Assembly: GCA_036260255.1 (NCBI GenBank)
Contig: DATAAF010000062.1
Location: 1 to 51,701 of the forward strand
Direction: 5' to 3'
Source of the DNA: DASZJY01 sp036260255
Lineage (GTDB): Bacteria > Actinomycetota > Acidimicrobiia > Acidimicrobiales > AC-14
Length of the DNA stretch: 51,701 nt
A program made the translations under genes and the position numbers. Below the pieces are notes generated by a model. That model was not told where the DNA came from and did no database searches. It saw only the letters and a program-made list of their open reading frames with translations. Of this stretch, positions 1 to 8,274 are shown piece after piece. Each line of letters opens with the position of its first letter. The first letter of the stretch is position 1.

Positions 1-1
1 A

Positions 2-1174
2 GACGTGCTGGCTGCGGCCCAGCAGATCCAGGGGAAGATCGCCGATCTCCAGAAGCAACTCGATCCTCTTCCCGCCGGAGCGCAAAAGGACACCCTGATC
101 GCGCAGCAGGCGCTCTTCAAGCAGAAGCTCGACGAGCTGCAAGTCGACGCCGCCCTCAAGTCCGGCGGCGCCCAGTTGGTGGCGCAGGCACAGGTCCCGG
201 ACGAGCCCTTCCGTCCGCAGCCGGTACGCAGCGGGTTGCTCGCGTTGGCGGTCGGGCTGTTCATCGGCACCGGGCTGGCCTTCCTCGTCGAATACCTCGA
301 CGACTCGGTGAAGACGAAGGACGACATGGGCCGTATCGCGCCCTCCATCCCGGTGATCGGGCTGATCCCTGCCGTCCCCGGTTGGAAGGCGACCGACGAA
401 GCGAGAACCGTCTCACTGACCGAGCCCCAGTCGCCGGCTGCGGAGGCGTACCGCACACTACGAACGTCGATCCAGTTCCTGGCGCTCGAGCGGCCCGTGC
501 GCACGCTCCAGGTCACCAGCCCAAGCGCCCAGGAAGGGAAGACGACGACCCTCGTGAACTTGGGCGTGGCGTTGGCCCGAGCCGGCCAGCAGGTGATCCT
601 CGTCTGCTGCGATCTCCGCCGGCCGCGACTGCACGAGTTCTTCGGCCTCGACAACGGCACCGGGTTCACCTCGGTGCTCCTGGGCAAGGTACCGCTCAGC
701 GCCGCCCTGCAGCCGGTAACCCAGCAGAACCGTCTGTCGCTCCTGGCGTCGGGACCGCTGCCACCCAACCCCTCGGAGCTCCTGGCCTCGAGACGCACGG
801 TCGACGTCCTGACCTCCCTGCAGTCGGAGGCCGACGTCGTCCTCATCGACTCGCCCCCAGTGCTCCCGGTCACCGACGCCCTCGTGCTGTCGGGGCGGGT
901 CGACGCCACCCTGCTCGTCGCCGTCTCCGGCGCGACCACGCGGAAGGACGCGGCCCGCGCCATCGAGCTCCTCTCCCAGGTCGACGCCCCGCTCGTCGGC
1001 ACGGTCCTGAACGGTGTCACGGGCGACGCGGCCTACGGGTACGCCTACGACTACGGCTACTACCGCGGCGACGCCCGGGGAACGCCGGTGGCCCGGGCGG
1101 CCGGTGACAACGGCCATCCCGTGCCGGCCGTGGAGTCGGCGGGTGGGCAGTCGGAGACGGCCAAGAGGCGCTGA
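2..1174 (+). CDS. Wzz/BY-kinase polysaccharide co-polymerase, 5'-truncated
   Basis: The reading frame is open from the first base, so the N-terminus (first membrane segment and most of the Wzz domain) lies outside the window. What remains is a coiled-coil stretch, a Pro-rich Wzz exit motif, a second membrane segment near bases 225-290, then a bacterial tyrosine kinase domain. That domain has an intact Walker A (GKTTT, about base 535), Walker A' (CDLRRPR) and Walker B (LIDSPP). A tyrosine cluster (AYGYAYDYGYYR, bases 1030-1068) is the expected autophosphorylation tail. Such proteins control chain length and export of capsular or exopolysaccharide through cycles of autophosphorylation. It converges on a degenerate paralogue with only 30 bp between them. 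The family call is secure; the glycan served is unknown. Confidence 0.93.
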   Translation, partial: DVLAAAQQIQGKIADLQKQLDPLPAGAQKDTLIAQQALFKQKLDELQVDAALKSGGAQLVAQAQVPDEPFRPQPVRSGLLALAVGLFIGTGLAFLVEYLDDSVKTKDDMGRIAPSIPVIGLIPAVPGWKATDEARTVSLTEPQSPAAEAYRTLRTSIQFLALERPVRTLQVTSPSAQEGKTTTLVNLGVALARAGQQVILVCCDLRRPRLHEFFGLDNGTGFTSVLLGKVPLSAALQPVTQQNRLSLLASGPLPPNPSELLASRRTVDVLTSLQSEADVVLIDSPPVLPVTDALVLSGRVDATLLVAVSGATTRKDAARAIELLSQVDAPLVGTVLNGVTGDAAYGYAYDYGYYRGDARGTPVARAAGDNGHPVPAVESAGGQSETAKRR

Positions 1175-1179
1175 GCCGA

Positions 1180-1201
1180 GGCGGCGGGTCCGACCGCCGC
1201 C
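1180..1201. terminator. GC hairpin between convergent genes
   Basis: An 8-bp perfect stem (GGCGGCGG/CCGCCGCC) with a 6-nt loop fills the 30-bp gap between two convergent BY-kinase genes. It has no T-run, so a role as a bidirectional terminator rests on position and stem strength only. Confidence 0.4.
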
Positions 1202-1204
1202 GCG

Positions 1205-2803
1205 TCAGGACGTCTTCGGCACGCCGGCGCCGGGCCGCAGCGGCGCTCGGCGGGGAGCGGCCGCGGCCGACGATCGGGCCGAGCCGCCCGACGAGCCCGA
1301 CCGGTCGGCGCCACGCGGGGGCTCGGCCTGCCGCCGGCGTGACGCGCCGAGGGGCGGGTTGGCGTCGAGCACGAGCCCGAGGACAGGGGCCTTGGTCGGC
1401 TCCAGCTCGGCCAGCGCGTCGGCGACCTCGGCGCGGGTGGCGACGCCGGCGGAGACGACGAGCACCACGCCGTCGACCTGGTTGGCGAGCACGGTGGCGT
1501 CGCTCACCCCGAGGGCCGGTGCTTCGGCGATCACCCAGTCGACCTGGGCAGCCAGGGCGGTGAGCACCTCGGTCGCCCGCTGCGACGACAAGAGCTCCGA
1601 GGGGTTGGGGGGGATCGGCCCCGACGGCAGGAAGCGAAGGCGGGGCTCGCCACCGATTTTCTGCAGGGCGGCCGAAAGCGGCACCTCTCCGAGGAGGACG
1701 GACGTGAAGCCCACCTTGTTGGAGACGCCGAAGAGCTCGTGCAGCCGCGGCGTCCGCAGGTCGCACCCAGCGGCGACGACCTCCTGGCCGGCCCGGGCCA
1801 GGGCGGTGGCCAGGTTGGCGACGGTGGCGCTCCGACCGTCGCCCGTCGGCGGCGCCGTCACCAGCACCGTCCGCAGAGGCCGCTCGGACGCCAGCGCCCG
1901 CAGCGACGCCCGGATGCTGCGGTACGCCTCCGCCGTGGCCGACGCGGGGTCGGCTCGGCTCACCAGCACCGGTTCCCCGTCCCCCCTGCTGCCCACGTAT
2001 CGAGGGACGGATGCGAGCAGGCGGGCGCCCGGAGCGGCTCTCTCGAGGTCGGTCCTCGTGCGCACCGACGAGTCGAGCCGCTCGAGGAGCGCCGCCAGGA
2101 GCAGCCCGAGGAGCAGCCCGGCGCCACTGGCCACGGCCAGGTTGCGCCCGGTCCGCGGCTTCACCGGACGTTCCGGCTCGGTGGCCCGCACCAGGACCTG
2201 AGGGCCCCCGCCGATGAGGGCGGCGTCCACCTGGAGCTGGTCGAGCTGGGCGCGGAAGACGCCGAGCTGGCTGAGGAGGGTGGACCTGCGCGGGTCGTTG
2301 GTGCCGAGCCCGTCGATCTGCCTGGAGAGCTCGTCGACCTTGGCCCCCACCTCCCGCGTCGCCGACAACAGCCGGTCGGCGGTCTGCTGGCGGCGGTAGT
2401 CGACGTACGCCTGGGAGTAGGCGTTGGCCACCGCCGCCGCCTGGGCCCGGCCGCTGCTCTCGGCCACCACCTCCATCACCGAGCTGCGACCCACGGGCTC
2501 GGCTTCGACCGGGGGGGCCTCGCCCAGACGCTGGCGCACGAGCGTCTGGACCGGCTCGCTGGCGAGGACCTCGGCCTCCGTCTCGGTGGAGGACGCCGCC
2601 GTGGAGGCGTCCGCCGTGCTGCTGAGCAGGGTCGGGACCTCGGCCAGCACCCGCGCCCGCGCCCGGTAGACGGGTGTCTGCAGCGCCGACCCGACCAGGG
2701 CCGCAGCGACCACCACCAGCGTCGCCAGGCCGACTACCCACGCCCGCCGCCGGCCGACCGCCACCCAGTGCCGGCCCGCGCCACCACGCTCCTGCGACGG
2801 CAT
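1205..2803 (-). CDS. Wzz/BY-kinase paralogue with degenerate kinase motifs (likely pseudokinase)
   Basis: 532 residues with the full Wzz-kinase layout: membrane segment about 22-42, extracytoplasmic coiled coil, second membrane segment about 222-242, cytoplasmic P-loop domain from about 310. The catalytic motifs are altered. Walker A reads GDGRSAT, with Arg324 in place of the invariant Lys. Walker B reads VIAEAPA, with Glu427 for Asp and the Pro-Pro lost. The C-terminal tail has no tyrosines. Walker A' (CDLRTPRL, Asp348) and the fold-defining stretches (GFTSVLLGEVPLSAALQ, GPIPPNPSELL) are kept, so selection appears to preserve the fold but not catalysis. It may act as a regulatory partner of the intact paralogues at 2-1174 or 13839-15503. 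The ATG is supported by a TANNNT hexamer 7 nt upstream. Confidence 0.9.
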   Translation of the reverse strand: MPSQERGGAGRHWVAVGRRRAWVVGLATLVVVAAALVGSALQTPVYRARARVLAEVPTLLSSTADASTAASSTETEAEVLASEPVQTLVRQRLGEAPPVEAEPVGRSSVMEVVAESSGRAQAAAVANAYSQAYVDYRRQQTADRLLSATREVGAKVDELSRQIDGLGTNDPRRSTLLSQLGVFRAQLDQLQVDAALIGGGPQVLVRATEPERPVKPRTGRNLAVASGAGLLLGLLLAALLERLDSSVRTRTDLERAAPGARLLASVPRYVGSRGDGEPVLVSRADPASATAEAYRSIRASLRALASERPLRTVLVTAPPTGDGRSATVANLATALARAGQEVVAAGCDLRTPRLHELFGVSNKVGFTSVLLGEVPLSAALQKIGGEPRLRFLPSGPIPPNPSELLSSQRATEVLTALAAQVDWVIAEAPALGVSDATVLANQVDGVVLVVSAGVATRAEVADALAELEPTKAPVLGLVLDANPPLGASRRRQAEPPRGADRSGSSGGSARSSAAAAPRRAPLRPGAGVPKTS

Positions 2804-2810
2804 CCGGTCG

Positions 2811-2816
2811 ATACTA
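2811..2816 (-). promoter_or_regulatory. -10 hexamer TAGTAT, leaderless start
   Basis: TAGTAT ends 7 nt before the ATG at 2803, the spacing expected for a leaderless actinobacterial transcript. No convincing -35 was seen. Confidence 0.5.
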
Positions 2817-2837
2817 GTGCGGCCTGTGGATAAGGCG

Positions 2838-4694
2838 TCAGGCCGAGGCCCGCTGCAGGCACAGGTCGGCCAGGGCCCGCGCCACCGCCTCGTCGCCGGC
2901 CCCGAGGTCGATGGCCCGGGCGGCGGCGGGGTCGAGCGGGGGGGCGCCGACGTGGGAGATCAGCGGGTGGACCGACCGGCAGTCGAGCTCGTCGGAAGCC
3001 AGGAGGGCCTCGTGCAGCTTCTCGCCCGGGCGCAACCCGGTGAACTCGACGGTGATCGTGCGCTCGGCCCGAGCCGCCAGCACCCGGGCCAGCTCGGCGA
3101 TGCGCACGGGCTCGCCCATGTCGAGGACGAGGACCTCCCCGGGCGACCCGATCGCCCCCGCCTGGATCACCAGCTGCACCGCCTCCTCGACGGTCATGAA
3201 GTACCTGGTGGCGTCGGGGTGGGTGACGGTCATCGGGCCACCCCGCTCGATCTGGGACTGGAACGTGGTCAGCACCGATCCCCGGCTGCCCAGGACGTTC
3301 CCGAAGCGCACCGAGACATAGGGGCTTCCCGTGGCATGGGCGACGTACGCGGTGAGGCGCTCCCCGATGCGCTTGGAGTTGCCGAGGACGCTCGCCGGAT
3401 CGGCGGCCTTGTCGGTGGAGATGTTGACGAATCGCTCGACGCCCGCCGCCACCGACGCCTCCAGCAGGTCGAGCGTGGCCCAGACGTTCGTCTTCACCGC
3501 CTCGACCGGGTGGCGCTCGAGCAGGGGCAGGTGCTTGAGGGCGGCGGCGTGGAACACGACCTCCGGTCGGCGCTCGCCGAGCAGGCGCCCGACTGCGGCG
3601 GCGTCGCGGATGTCGAGCAGCACCAGGTCGGGCGAGTCGAGCAGGGCCCGCCCCTCGATGGAGAGCTGGACGGCGTGGAGGGCGGACTCGTCGCGGTCGA
3701 CCATGATCAGCTCGGAGGGGGCGAAGCAGTAGATCTGCCGGCAGAGCTCCGAGCCGATCGACCCGCCCGCACCGGTGACGAGCACCCGCCGCCCGGTGAG
3801 ATAGCCGGCGATGCTCTCGAGGTCGGTCTCCACCTCGTGGCGTCCGAGGAGGTCGGAGGTGGTCACGTCGCGGATGTCGCCGACGCCGACCTGGCCGCCG
3901 AACAGCTCTCGCACCGGGGGGAGGACCTTGAGGTCGAGCCCGGCGGTGGTCGCCACCTCGCTGAGCTCGGTGACGAGCGACGCCCCTGCGCTGGGGATGG
4001 CGATGAGCAGCACGTCGGCGTCGTGCTCGGCGGCGGCCCGGCTGACCGCCGCCCGGGTCCCGACGACGGGCACGCCCATGATGCGGAGGTTGCGCTTGGC
4101 CGGGTCGTCGTCCAGCAGGGCGACCGGCAGGTAGGGGCTGTCCGGGTCGCGCAGCATGGCGGCGATGACCTGGGCTCCTCCTTCCCCGGCGCCGAACACC
4201 AGCAGGCGTTGGAGATCGGCACCGGTGGGCCGCCGGCGCCGCTCGAGCCCGAGACGCCAGGCGTAGCGGACGCCGGCCATGAGCACGAGGGCGGCCAGCC
4301 CCCCGGCGATCGGGACGCTCCGGGGGACGAGGGTGTCGGGGACCTGCACCCAGAGGTTGGCGAGGAACACCACGCCGGTCGTGACGACGGTCGCCCACAC
4401 CAGGGCGGCGACCTCCTCGAAGCTCCCGAAGCGCCAGCGCCCGGTGTAGAGACCGGCGCTCAGGCCGGCGACGACCTGGGCGAGCACCGCCAGGGGGACG
4501 ATGGCGAGAAGGCCGCCGAAGTCGCCCGCCGACGGGCGCAGGTCGAAGCGGAACAGCAGGGCGACCAGCAGGGCGAGGACCCAGGCGACGGAGTCCAATG
4601 CGATCTGGATCGCCGTGCGATGGCGCTCCAGGAGCCTGAACAGCCTCGCCTCACGCGCCTCGGCGCTCGGGCCGTCACCGCCCACCGCGGTCAT
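2838..4694 (-). CDS. CapD/FlaA1-type membrane nucleotide-sugar 4,6-dehydratase/epimerase
   Basis: 618 residues. Four N-terminal membrane helices (about 30-145) are followed by a CoA-binding-like Rossmann domain (LLVFGAGEGG, about 164-173) and a C-terminal extended SDR domain. The latter has an NAD(P) motif (TGAGGSIGSE, 307-316) and a catalytic region STDKAADP (426-433) with Lys441. Large CapD/WbpM proteins of this shape convert UDP-GlcNAc-type sugars to 4-keto-6-deoxy intermediates at the inner face of the membrane. This one could supply the 4-keto sugar used by the aminotransferase at 39618-40835. Its ATG has TACCAT 7 nt upstream. It is divergent from the repeat protein at 4782, with 87 bp between. 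The exact substrate cannot be read from sequence. Confidence 0.93.
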   Translation of the reverse strand: MTAVGGDGPSAEAREARLFRLLERHRTAIQIALDSVAWVLALLVALLFRFDLRPSAGDFGGLLAIVPLAVLAQVVAGLSAGLYTGRWRFGSFEEVAALVWATVVTTGVVFLANLWVQVPDTLVPRSVPIAGGLAALVLMAGVRYAWRLGLERRRRPTGADLQRLLVFGAGEGGAQVIAAMLRDPDSPYLPVALLDDDPAKRNLRIMGVPVVGTRAAVSRAAAEHDADVLLIAIPSAGASLVTELSEVATTAGLDLKVLPPVRELFGGQVGVGDIRDVTTSDLLGRHEVETDLESIAGYLTGRRVLVTGAGGSIGSELCRQIYCFAPSELIMVDRDESALHAVQLSIEGRALLDSPDLVLLDIRDAAAVGRLLGERRPEVVFHAAALKHLPLLERHPVEAVKTNVWATLDLLEASVAAGVERFVNISTDKAADPASVLGNSKRIGERLTAYVAHATGSPYVSVRFGNVLGSRGSVLTTFQSQIERGGPMTVTHPDATRYFMTVEEAVQLVIQAGAIGSPGEVLVLDMGEPVRIAELARVLAARAERTITVEFTGLRPGEKLHEALLASDELDCRSVHPLISHVGAPPLDPAAARAIDLGAGDEAVARALADLCLQRASA

Positions 4695-4701
4695 CCGGGC
4701 G

Positions 4702-4707
4702 ATGGTA
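4702..4707 (-). promoter_or_regulatory. -10 hexamer TACCAT, leaderless start
   Basis: TACCAT ends 7 nt before the ATG at 4694 of the dehydratase gene; consistent with leaderless transcription. Confidence 0.45.
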
Positions 4708-4767
4708 CCGGGCCGAGTCCGGGCCGAGCCGCCAGGTCGAGGCAGCGGTTTCCGTGCCCACAGCGTC

Positions 4768-4773
4768 TAGCAT
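4768..4773 (+). promoter_or_regulatory. -10 hexamer TAGCAT, leaderless start
   Basis: TAGCAT ends 8 nt before the ATG at 4782, supporting that start over the much longer upstream open frame, which is only antisense to the dehydratase gene. Confidence 0.45.
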
Positions 4774-4781
4774 CGAGCGCC

Positions 4782-6836
4782 ATGGGTCGGTGCCATGAGT
4801 TTGGGCTCCAGATCCACGACGGCTGTGGGCATGCAATGGTGGCGGGCGACACCTCTTGCGCCTGCCCGGAGTGCGGCGTGGTGTGCGGTGGGCGGTTCGC
4901 CGGCTGTCCCGACGTCTGGGCGCGAGGGCCCCAGCCAGTCGTCGCCGCCCTAGAGAACGCCCGCGGGGCGGCGAGAGACGACCCCGGAGACGCCCGGCGG
5001 CGGCGCCCGGCGTCGGCTGCGGTCGTCCGTACGCCGGCCGTGGTGGGCGCGGATCAGCCTGCCGCGCAGCCTGCGGCGGTCGCCGGCAGGCCGGTGGCCG
5101 CGGTGGCCGTGCGCAACGGGCCCTCCCGCCGGGAGGTCGAGGCGGCCAGAGCAGAGGCGCGGCGGGCGGCGGGCGCTCCGGTCCGCGGCCAGCAACCGCC
5201 GCGTAGGGATGCCGAGGCCCGCCCGGCGCCGGCGGTCGACAACGGCGGGACCTCGCCGCCCACCCCCGGAGCGCCCGGCGGAGGTGGCGGTGAAGCTCGC
5301 CAGCCCGCCGCCACCGCGGCGGCCAAGCAGTGGCTCGAGGGGTCGTTCTCGGGTCTGCACGAGGAGCTGCGGGCCTTGCGAGCAGGGCTCGAACAGCAGC
5401 AGGCGGCCATGGCGGAGCTCATGCGCCGTATCGACGAGCAGCAGGCGCGCTCGGCCTCGACTCTCCTCGTCGGCGGCGAGGGCGCCCCGGTGACGGCGGA
5501 GTCGCTTCCCACCCTCATCGCCTCGACGGTGACCGAGCAGGCCCGGGCGATGGAGGAGCGGACGACTGCCGCGCTCATGGACGTCGTCAGCCGGGCGTTC
5601 GAGGCGAGCGAGCGGCGGGCGGCGGCGGCGGTCGACCGTGCCGTTGCCCAGGCCATGCAGGCGAGCGAGGAGCAGGCAGCCGCCGCCCTCGGCGTCGCCG
5701 TCAGCCGGGCGGTGCTGGCCAGCGAGGGGGTGGCGGCGGCGGCCGTCAGCGACGCGGTCACGCGGGCGGTGGAGGCGAGCGAGGAGCGGGCGGCGGCGGC
5801 GGTCGGCGAGTCCGTCACCCGGGCGGTGCTGGCCAGCGAGGGTCTCCCCGGGATGGTCGGCGACGCGGTGAGCGTCGCCGTGCAGGCGAGCGAGCAGCGC
5901 ACCGCGGCGGCGGTGGAGAAGGCCGTCACCCGGGCTGTCCGCACGAGCGAGGAGCAGGCGTTCGCCGCCTTCGGGGAGGCCCTCACCCAGGTGGTGCGGA
6001 CCAGCGAGGAGCTCCCCGGCACGGTCGGCGAGGCGGTCGTCCGGGCGGTCGACGCCACCGCCGAGCGCACGGCCGATGCCGTCGCCCGGGCCGTCTCCGA
6101 GGCGTTGCGGGCGAGCGAGGAACGTGCCTTCGCCACGTTCGCCGACGCCATCAACCGGGCGGTCGAGGCCAACGAGGAGCTTCCCGGCATGGTCGGCGAC
6201 GCCGTCACCCGGGCGGCGAGGGCGGGCGAGGAGCGCACGGCCACGACCGTCGCCGAGGCGGCGACGCGCGCCATGCGGGCGAGCGAGGAGCGCACGGTGA
6301 CGGCCGTGAACGAGGCCGTCGGCCAGGTGCTGGAGACGTCGCGGAATCTCCCCGAGGTGGTGGGCCAGATGGTCCTGCGGGCGGTGGCCCAGAACGACGA
6401 GGCCCGCCTGCACCCTGCCCGGATCGAGGCCGAGGTGCGGGCTCAGCTCGCCACCGAGCAGGGCACCGGCGCGGTGGTCGCCGCCATCGCCACCCAGGCC
6501 GCCAGCCAGTCGCTCCGCTCGGAGATCGCCGGGCAGCTGCCCAAGGCCCTGGAGCGGGTCTCCGCCGACGCCGACGCCCGCATGCACGAGCTGCTCGAGC
6601 GCATGGAGAAGCTGGTCGCCCGGGCCGTGCGGGCCGGTGCCCGCGGCGGGCAGACCGCCCTCCCCGAGGTGGGAGCGGTCGCTCCGGCGCCGCCGACCGC
6701 CCCGGCCCGGCCGGCGACCCGCGCCAAGCCGGCCACCCGCACGGCCAAGACCGCCACCCGCGCCCGTCAGCCCCAGAAGGCGGCGCGCACCTCGTCCCAG
6801 GCCAGCCGACCCTCACGGAGAAGCTTGGGCTCCTGA
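4782..6836 (+). CDS. Zinc-ribbon protein with 16 tandem 18/19-residue amphipathic repeats and basic tail; function unknown
   Basis: 684 residues; no family recognised. Residues 1-45 hold a Cys/His cluster (C4, C15, H17, C26, C28, C31, C35, C42) that looks metal-binding. Residues 50-185 are a low-complexity Ala/Pro/Arg linker. About 190-222 is a short predicted coiled coil rich in Glu, Leu and Gln. Residues 238-536 are exactly sixteen head-to-tail helical units of 18 or 19 residues (consensus ASEERxAAAVGEAVTRAVx). After a helical stretch the protein ends in a Lys/Arg/Ala/Thr/Pro tail (about 640-684) resembling histone H1-type tails. There is no signal peptide or membrane segment, so it is probably cytoplasmic, and the tail suggests nucleic-acid or polyanion binding. 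The repeats resemble phasin- or apolipoprotein-like amphipathic helices. The 3' end overlaps tsaC by 70 bp antisense. The start is chosen by the Cys cluster and TAGCAT 8 nt upstream. Confidence 0.8.
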   Translation: MGRCHEFGLQIHDGCGHAMVAGDTSCACPECGVVCGGRFAGCPDVWARGPQPVVAALENARGAARDDPGDARRRRPASAAVVRTPAVVGADQPAAQPAAVAGRPVAAVAVRNGPSRREVEAARAEARRAAGAPVRGQQPPRRDAEARPAPAVDNGGTSPPTPGAPGGGGGEARQPAATAAAKQWLEGSFSGLHEELRALRAGLEQQQAAMAELMRRIDEQQARSASTLLVGGEGAPVTAESLPTLIASTVTEQARAMEERTTAALMDVVSRAFEASERRAAAAVDRAVAQAMQASEEQAAAALGVAVSRAVLASEGVAAAAVSDAVTRAVEASEERAAAAVGESVTRAVLASEGLPGMVGDAVSVAVQASEQRTAAAVEKAVTRAVRTSEEQAFAAFGEALTQVVRTSEELPGTVGEAVVRAVDATAERTADAVARAVSEALRASEERAFATFADAINRAVEANEELPGMVGDAVTRAARAGEERTATTVAEAATRAMRASEERTVTAVNEAVGQVLETSRNLPEVVGQMVLRAVAQNDEARLHPARIEAEVRAQLATEQGTGAVVAAIATQAASQSLRSEIAGQLPKALERVSADADARMHELLERMEKLVARAVRAGARGGQTALPEVGAVAPAPPTAPARPATRAKPATRTAKTATRARQPQKAARTSSQASRPSRRSLGS
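5493..6389 (+). repeat. 16 in-frame tandem repeats of 54/57 bp
   Basis: 897 bp = 299 codons, partitioned without remainder into eleven 19-residue units and five 18-residue units. The 18-mers carry LP at positions 5-6 (ELPGMVGDAV type). From unit 4 onward the order is 19-19-18, giving a 56-residue (168 bp) super-repeat that occurs four times in a row; the first 18-mer is followed by five 19-mers. Units are diverged at DNA level, so this is an old expansion under protein-level selection. Confidence 0.85.
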
Positions 6837-7399
6837 CCGGTGCAGTCGACCACGGTCGACGGCCGCCCGTGGCACGGTCCCCCGTCCAGCACGACGGGAA
6901 CGGCACGGCCGAAGACCTCCGCCACCTCGGCGGCGGTGGTGAGGGTGGGTTCCCCGTGCAGGTTGGCGCTGGTCGTCGCCAGCGGACCGGCCCGCTTGGC
7001 CAGGGCGCGGGGGACCACGTGACCGGGGCAGCGAACACCCACGGTGGCCTCGTCCTCGCCGAGGTCGGCGCCGAGGTCGGGACGGCTCGGGAGCACGATC
7101 GTCAGGGGCCCGGGCCAGAAGCGCTCGATGAGCCGCATCGCGCCGGCGGGGACGGCGGTGGCCAGGAGGAGCACCTGCTCGAGCCCCGTCACCAGCACAG
7201 GGAGGTTGACCTCGCGCGGCCGGCGCTTGGCCGCGAACAGGCGGTCGGTGGCACCGGGACGGAACGGGTCCACCGCCAGCCCGTACACGGTGTCGGTGGG
7301 GATGCCCACGGGCCGGCCCTGTGCCAATGCCCGCACGGCCTGGTCCAGCGCGTCGTCGGGAGGGGGGTCGCCGAGCGCCGGCAGCAGCGTGGTGCTCAC
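6767..7399 (-). CDS. tsaC: Threonylcarbamoyl-AMP synthase (TsaC/Sua5)
   Basis: 210 residues, typical of the short TsaC/YwlC form. It makes threonylcarbamoyl-AMP from threonine, bicarbonate and ATP for the universal t6A37 tRNA modification in the cytoplasm. Visible motifs are IPTDTVYGLAVD (33-44), the KRRPREVNLPVLV nucleotide-binding segment (58-70, normally KxR...SxNP; here the Ser is Val) and TTSANLHGEP. The GTG start lies 2 nt after the prmC stop, so it is the third gene of a prfA-prmC-tsaC operon. Its last 70 bp overlap the convergent repeat-protein gene on the other strand. The longer upstream open frame is only a shadow of prmC. Confidence 0.95.
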   Translation of the reverse strand: MSTTLLPALGDPPPDDALDQAVRALAQGRPVGIPTDTVYGLAVDPFRPGATDRLFAAKRRPREVNLPVLVTGLEQVLLLATAVPAGAMRLIERFWPGPLTIVLPSRPDLGADLGEDEATVGVRCPGHVVPRALAKRAGPLATTSANLHGEPTLTTAAEVAEVFGRAVPVVLDGGPCHGRPSTVVDCTGQEPKLLREGRLAWDEVRAAFWG

Positions 7400-7401
7400 G
7401 C

Positions 7402-8274
7402 TCAACGCCTCGCCAGCAGCACCCGGGGTCTTCCCGCCAGGTCGGGCCGCACCTCGGCCAGGGCGAAGCCGGCGGCGCCCGCCCGCTCGAGCGCCGCCTC
7501 CGCCTGAGCCGGCGCGATCTCGAGGGCGAGGGCCCCAGACGGCGCCAGCCAGTCGAGGGCCCCGGCCAGGATGGTCTCGATCGCCTCCAGGCCGGTCGGG
7601 CCGGCCCGCAGCGCGCCGACCGGCTCCCAGTCGGCGACCTCGGGGGGGAGTACCTCGCCAGCGGCGACGTACGGCGGGTTGGAGACGGCGAGGTCGACGT
7701 TGCCGCGGAGCTCCGCGGGCAGGGCCTCCCACCAGGAGCCCTGCACCAGCCGGACCCGGGGGGCGGTCCGTGAGCCCAGGCCGGCCAGGTTGGCCCGGGC
7801 GACGGCCAGCGCCTCCGCCGACGCGTCGGTGCACCAGACCGTCGCCCCCGCCACCTCGTCGGCGACCGACAGCCCCAGGGCCCCCGAGCCCGTTCCCAGG
7901 TCGACCACCATCGGCCGCCGGCCACCCTGGCGCCGCAGCTCGGCCACCGCGACCTCCGCCACCACCTCGGTCTCCGGTCGGGGGATGAGCACCCGGCGGT
8001 CGACGAGCAGGTCGAGCCGGCGGAAACGCCAGCGCCCCAGCACGTACTGGAGGGGCTCACCGGCGGTCCGGCGCCCGACCATCCTGTCGACGAAGACGGC
8101 GGCGCGCAGTGTCGCCGGCTCGTCGATGTGGCACCACAGCTCGGCGCCCTCCCAGCCGGTGGCCCGCTCGAGCATCCACCGGGCCTCCGGCGCCGAGCCC
8201 AGGCGGGACTCGGTGTCGCGCAGCAGCCACCGCCACGAGCGCGCCGGACCGTCGTCGCCGCGAGCTGCCGTCAC
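7402..8274 (-). CDS. prmC: Peptide chain release factor N5-glutamine methyltransferase
   Basis: 290 residues. PrmC methylates the Gln of the GGQ loop in release factors, using SAM. The SAM motif VVDLGTGSGALGLS (about 123-136) and the substrate-Gln-binding NPPY (199-202) are intact. The helical N-terminal release-factor-binding domain spans about 10-90. The GTG start overlaps the prfA stop by 4 bp (GTGA), so translation is coupled to that of its substrate's gene, a common prfA-prmC arrangement. Confidence 0.96.
   Translation of the reverse strand: MTAARGDDGPARSWRWLLRDTESRLGSAPEARWMLERATGWEGAELWCHIDEPATLRAAVFVDRMVGRRTAGEPLQYVLGRWRFRRLDLLVDRRVLIPRPETEVVAEVAVAELRRQGGRRPMVVDLGTGSGALGLSVADEVAGATVWCTDASAEALAVARANLAGLGSRTAPRVRLVQGSWWEALPAELRGNVDLAVSNPPYVAAGEVLPPEVADWEPVGALRAGPTGLEAIETILAGALDWLAPSGALALEIAPAQAEAALERAGAAGFALAEVRPDLAGRPRVLLARR

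Noticed and set aside
2817..4781. Upstream two-thirds of a 1339-codon plus-strand open frame
   Set aside because: It is antisense to the well-supported dehydratase gene and its translation is Gly/Arg/His-rich shadow; the real gene begins at 4782.
7400..7834. Longer tsaC start
   Set aside because: The added 145 residues are a shadow of prmC; GTG 7399 gives the normal TsaC length.
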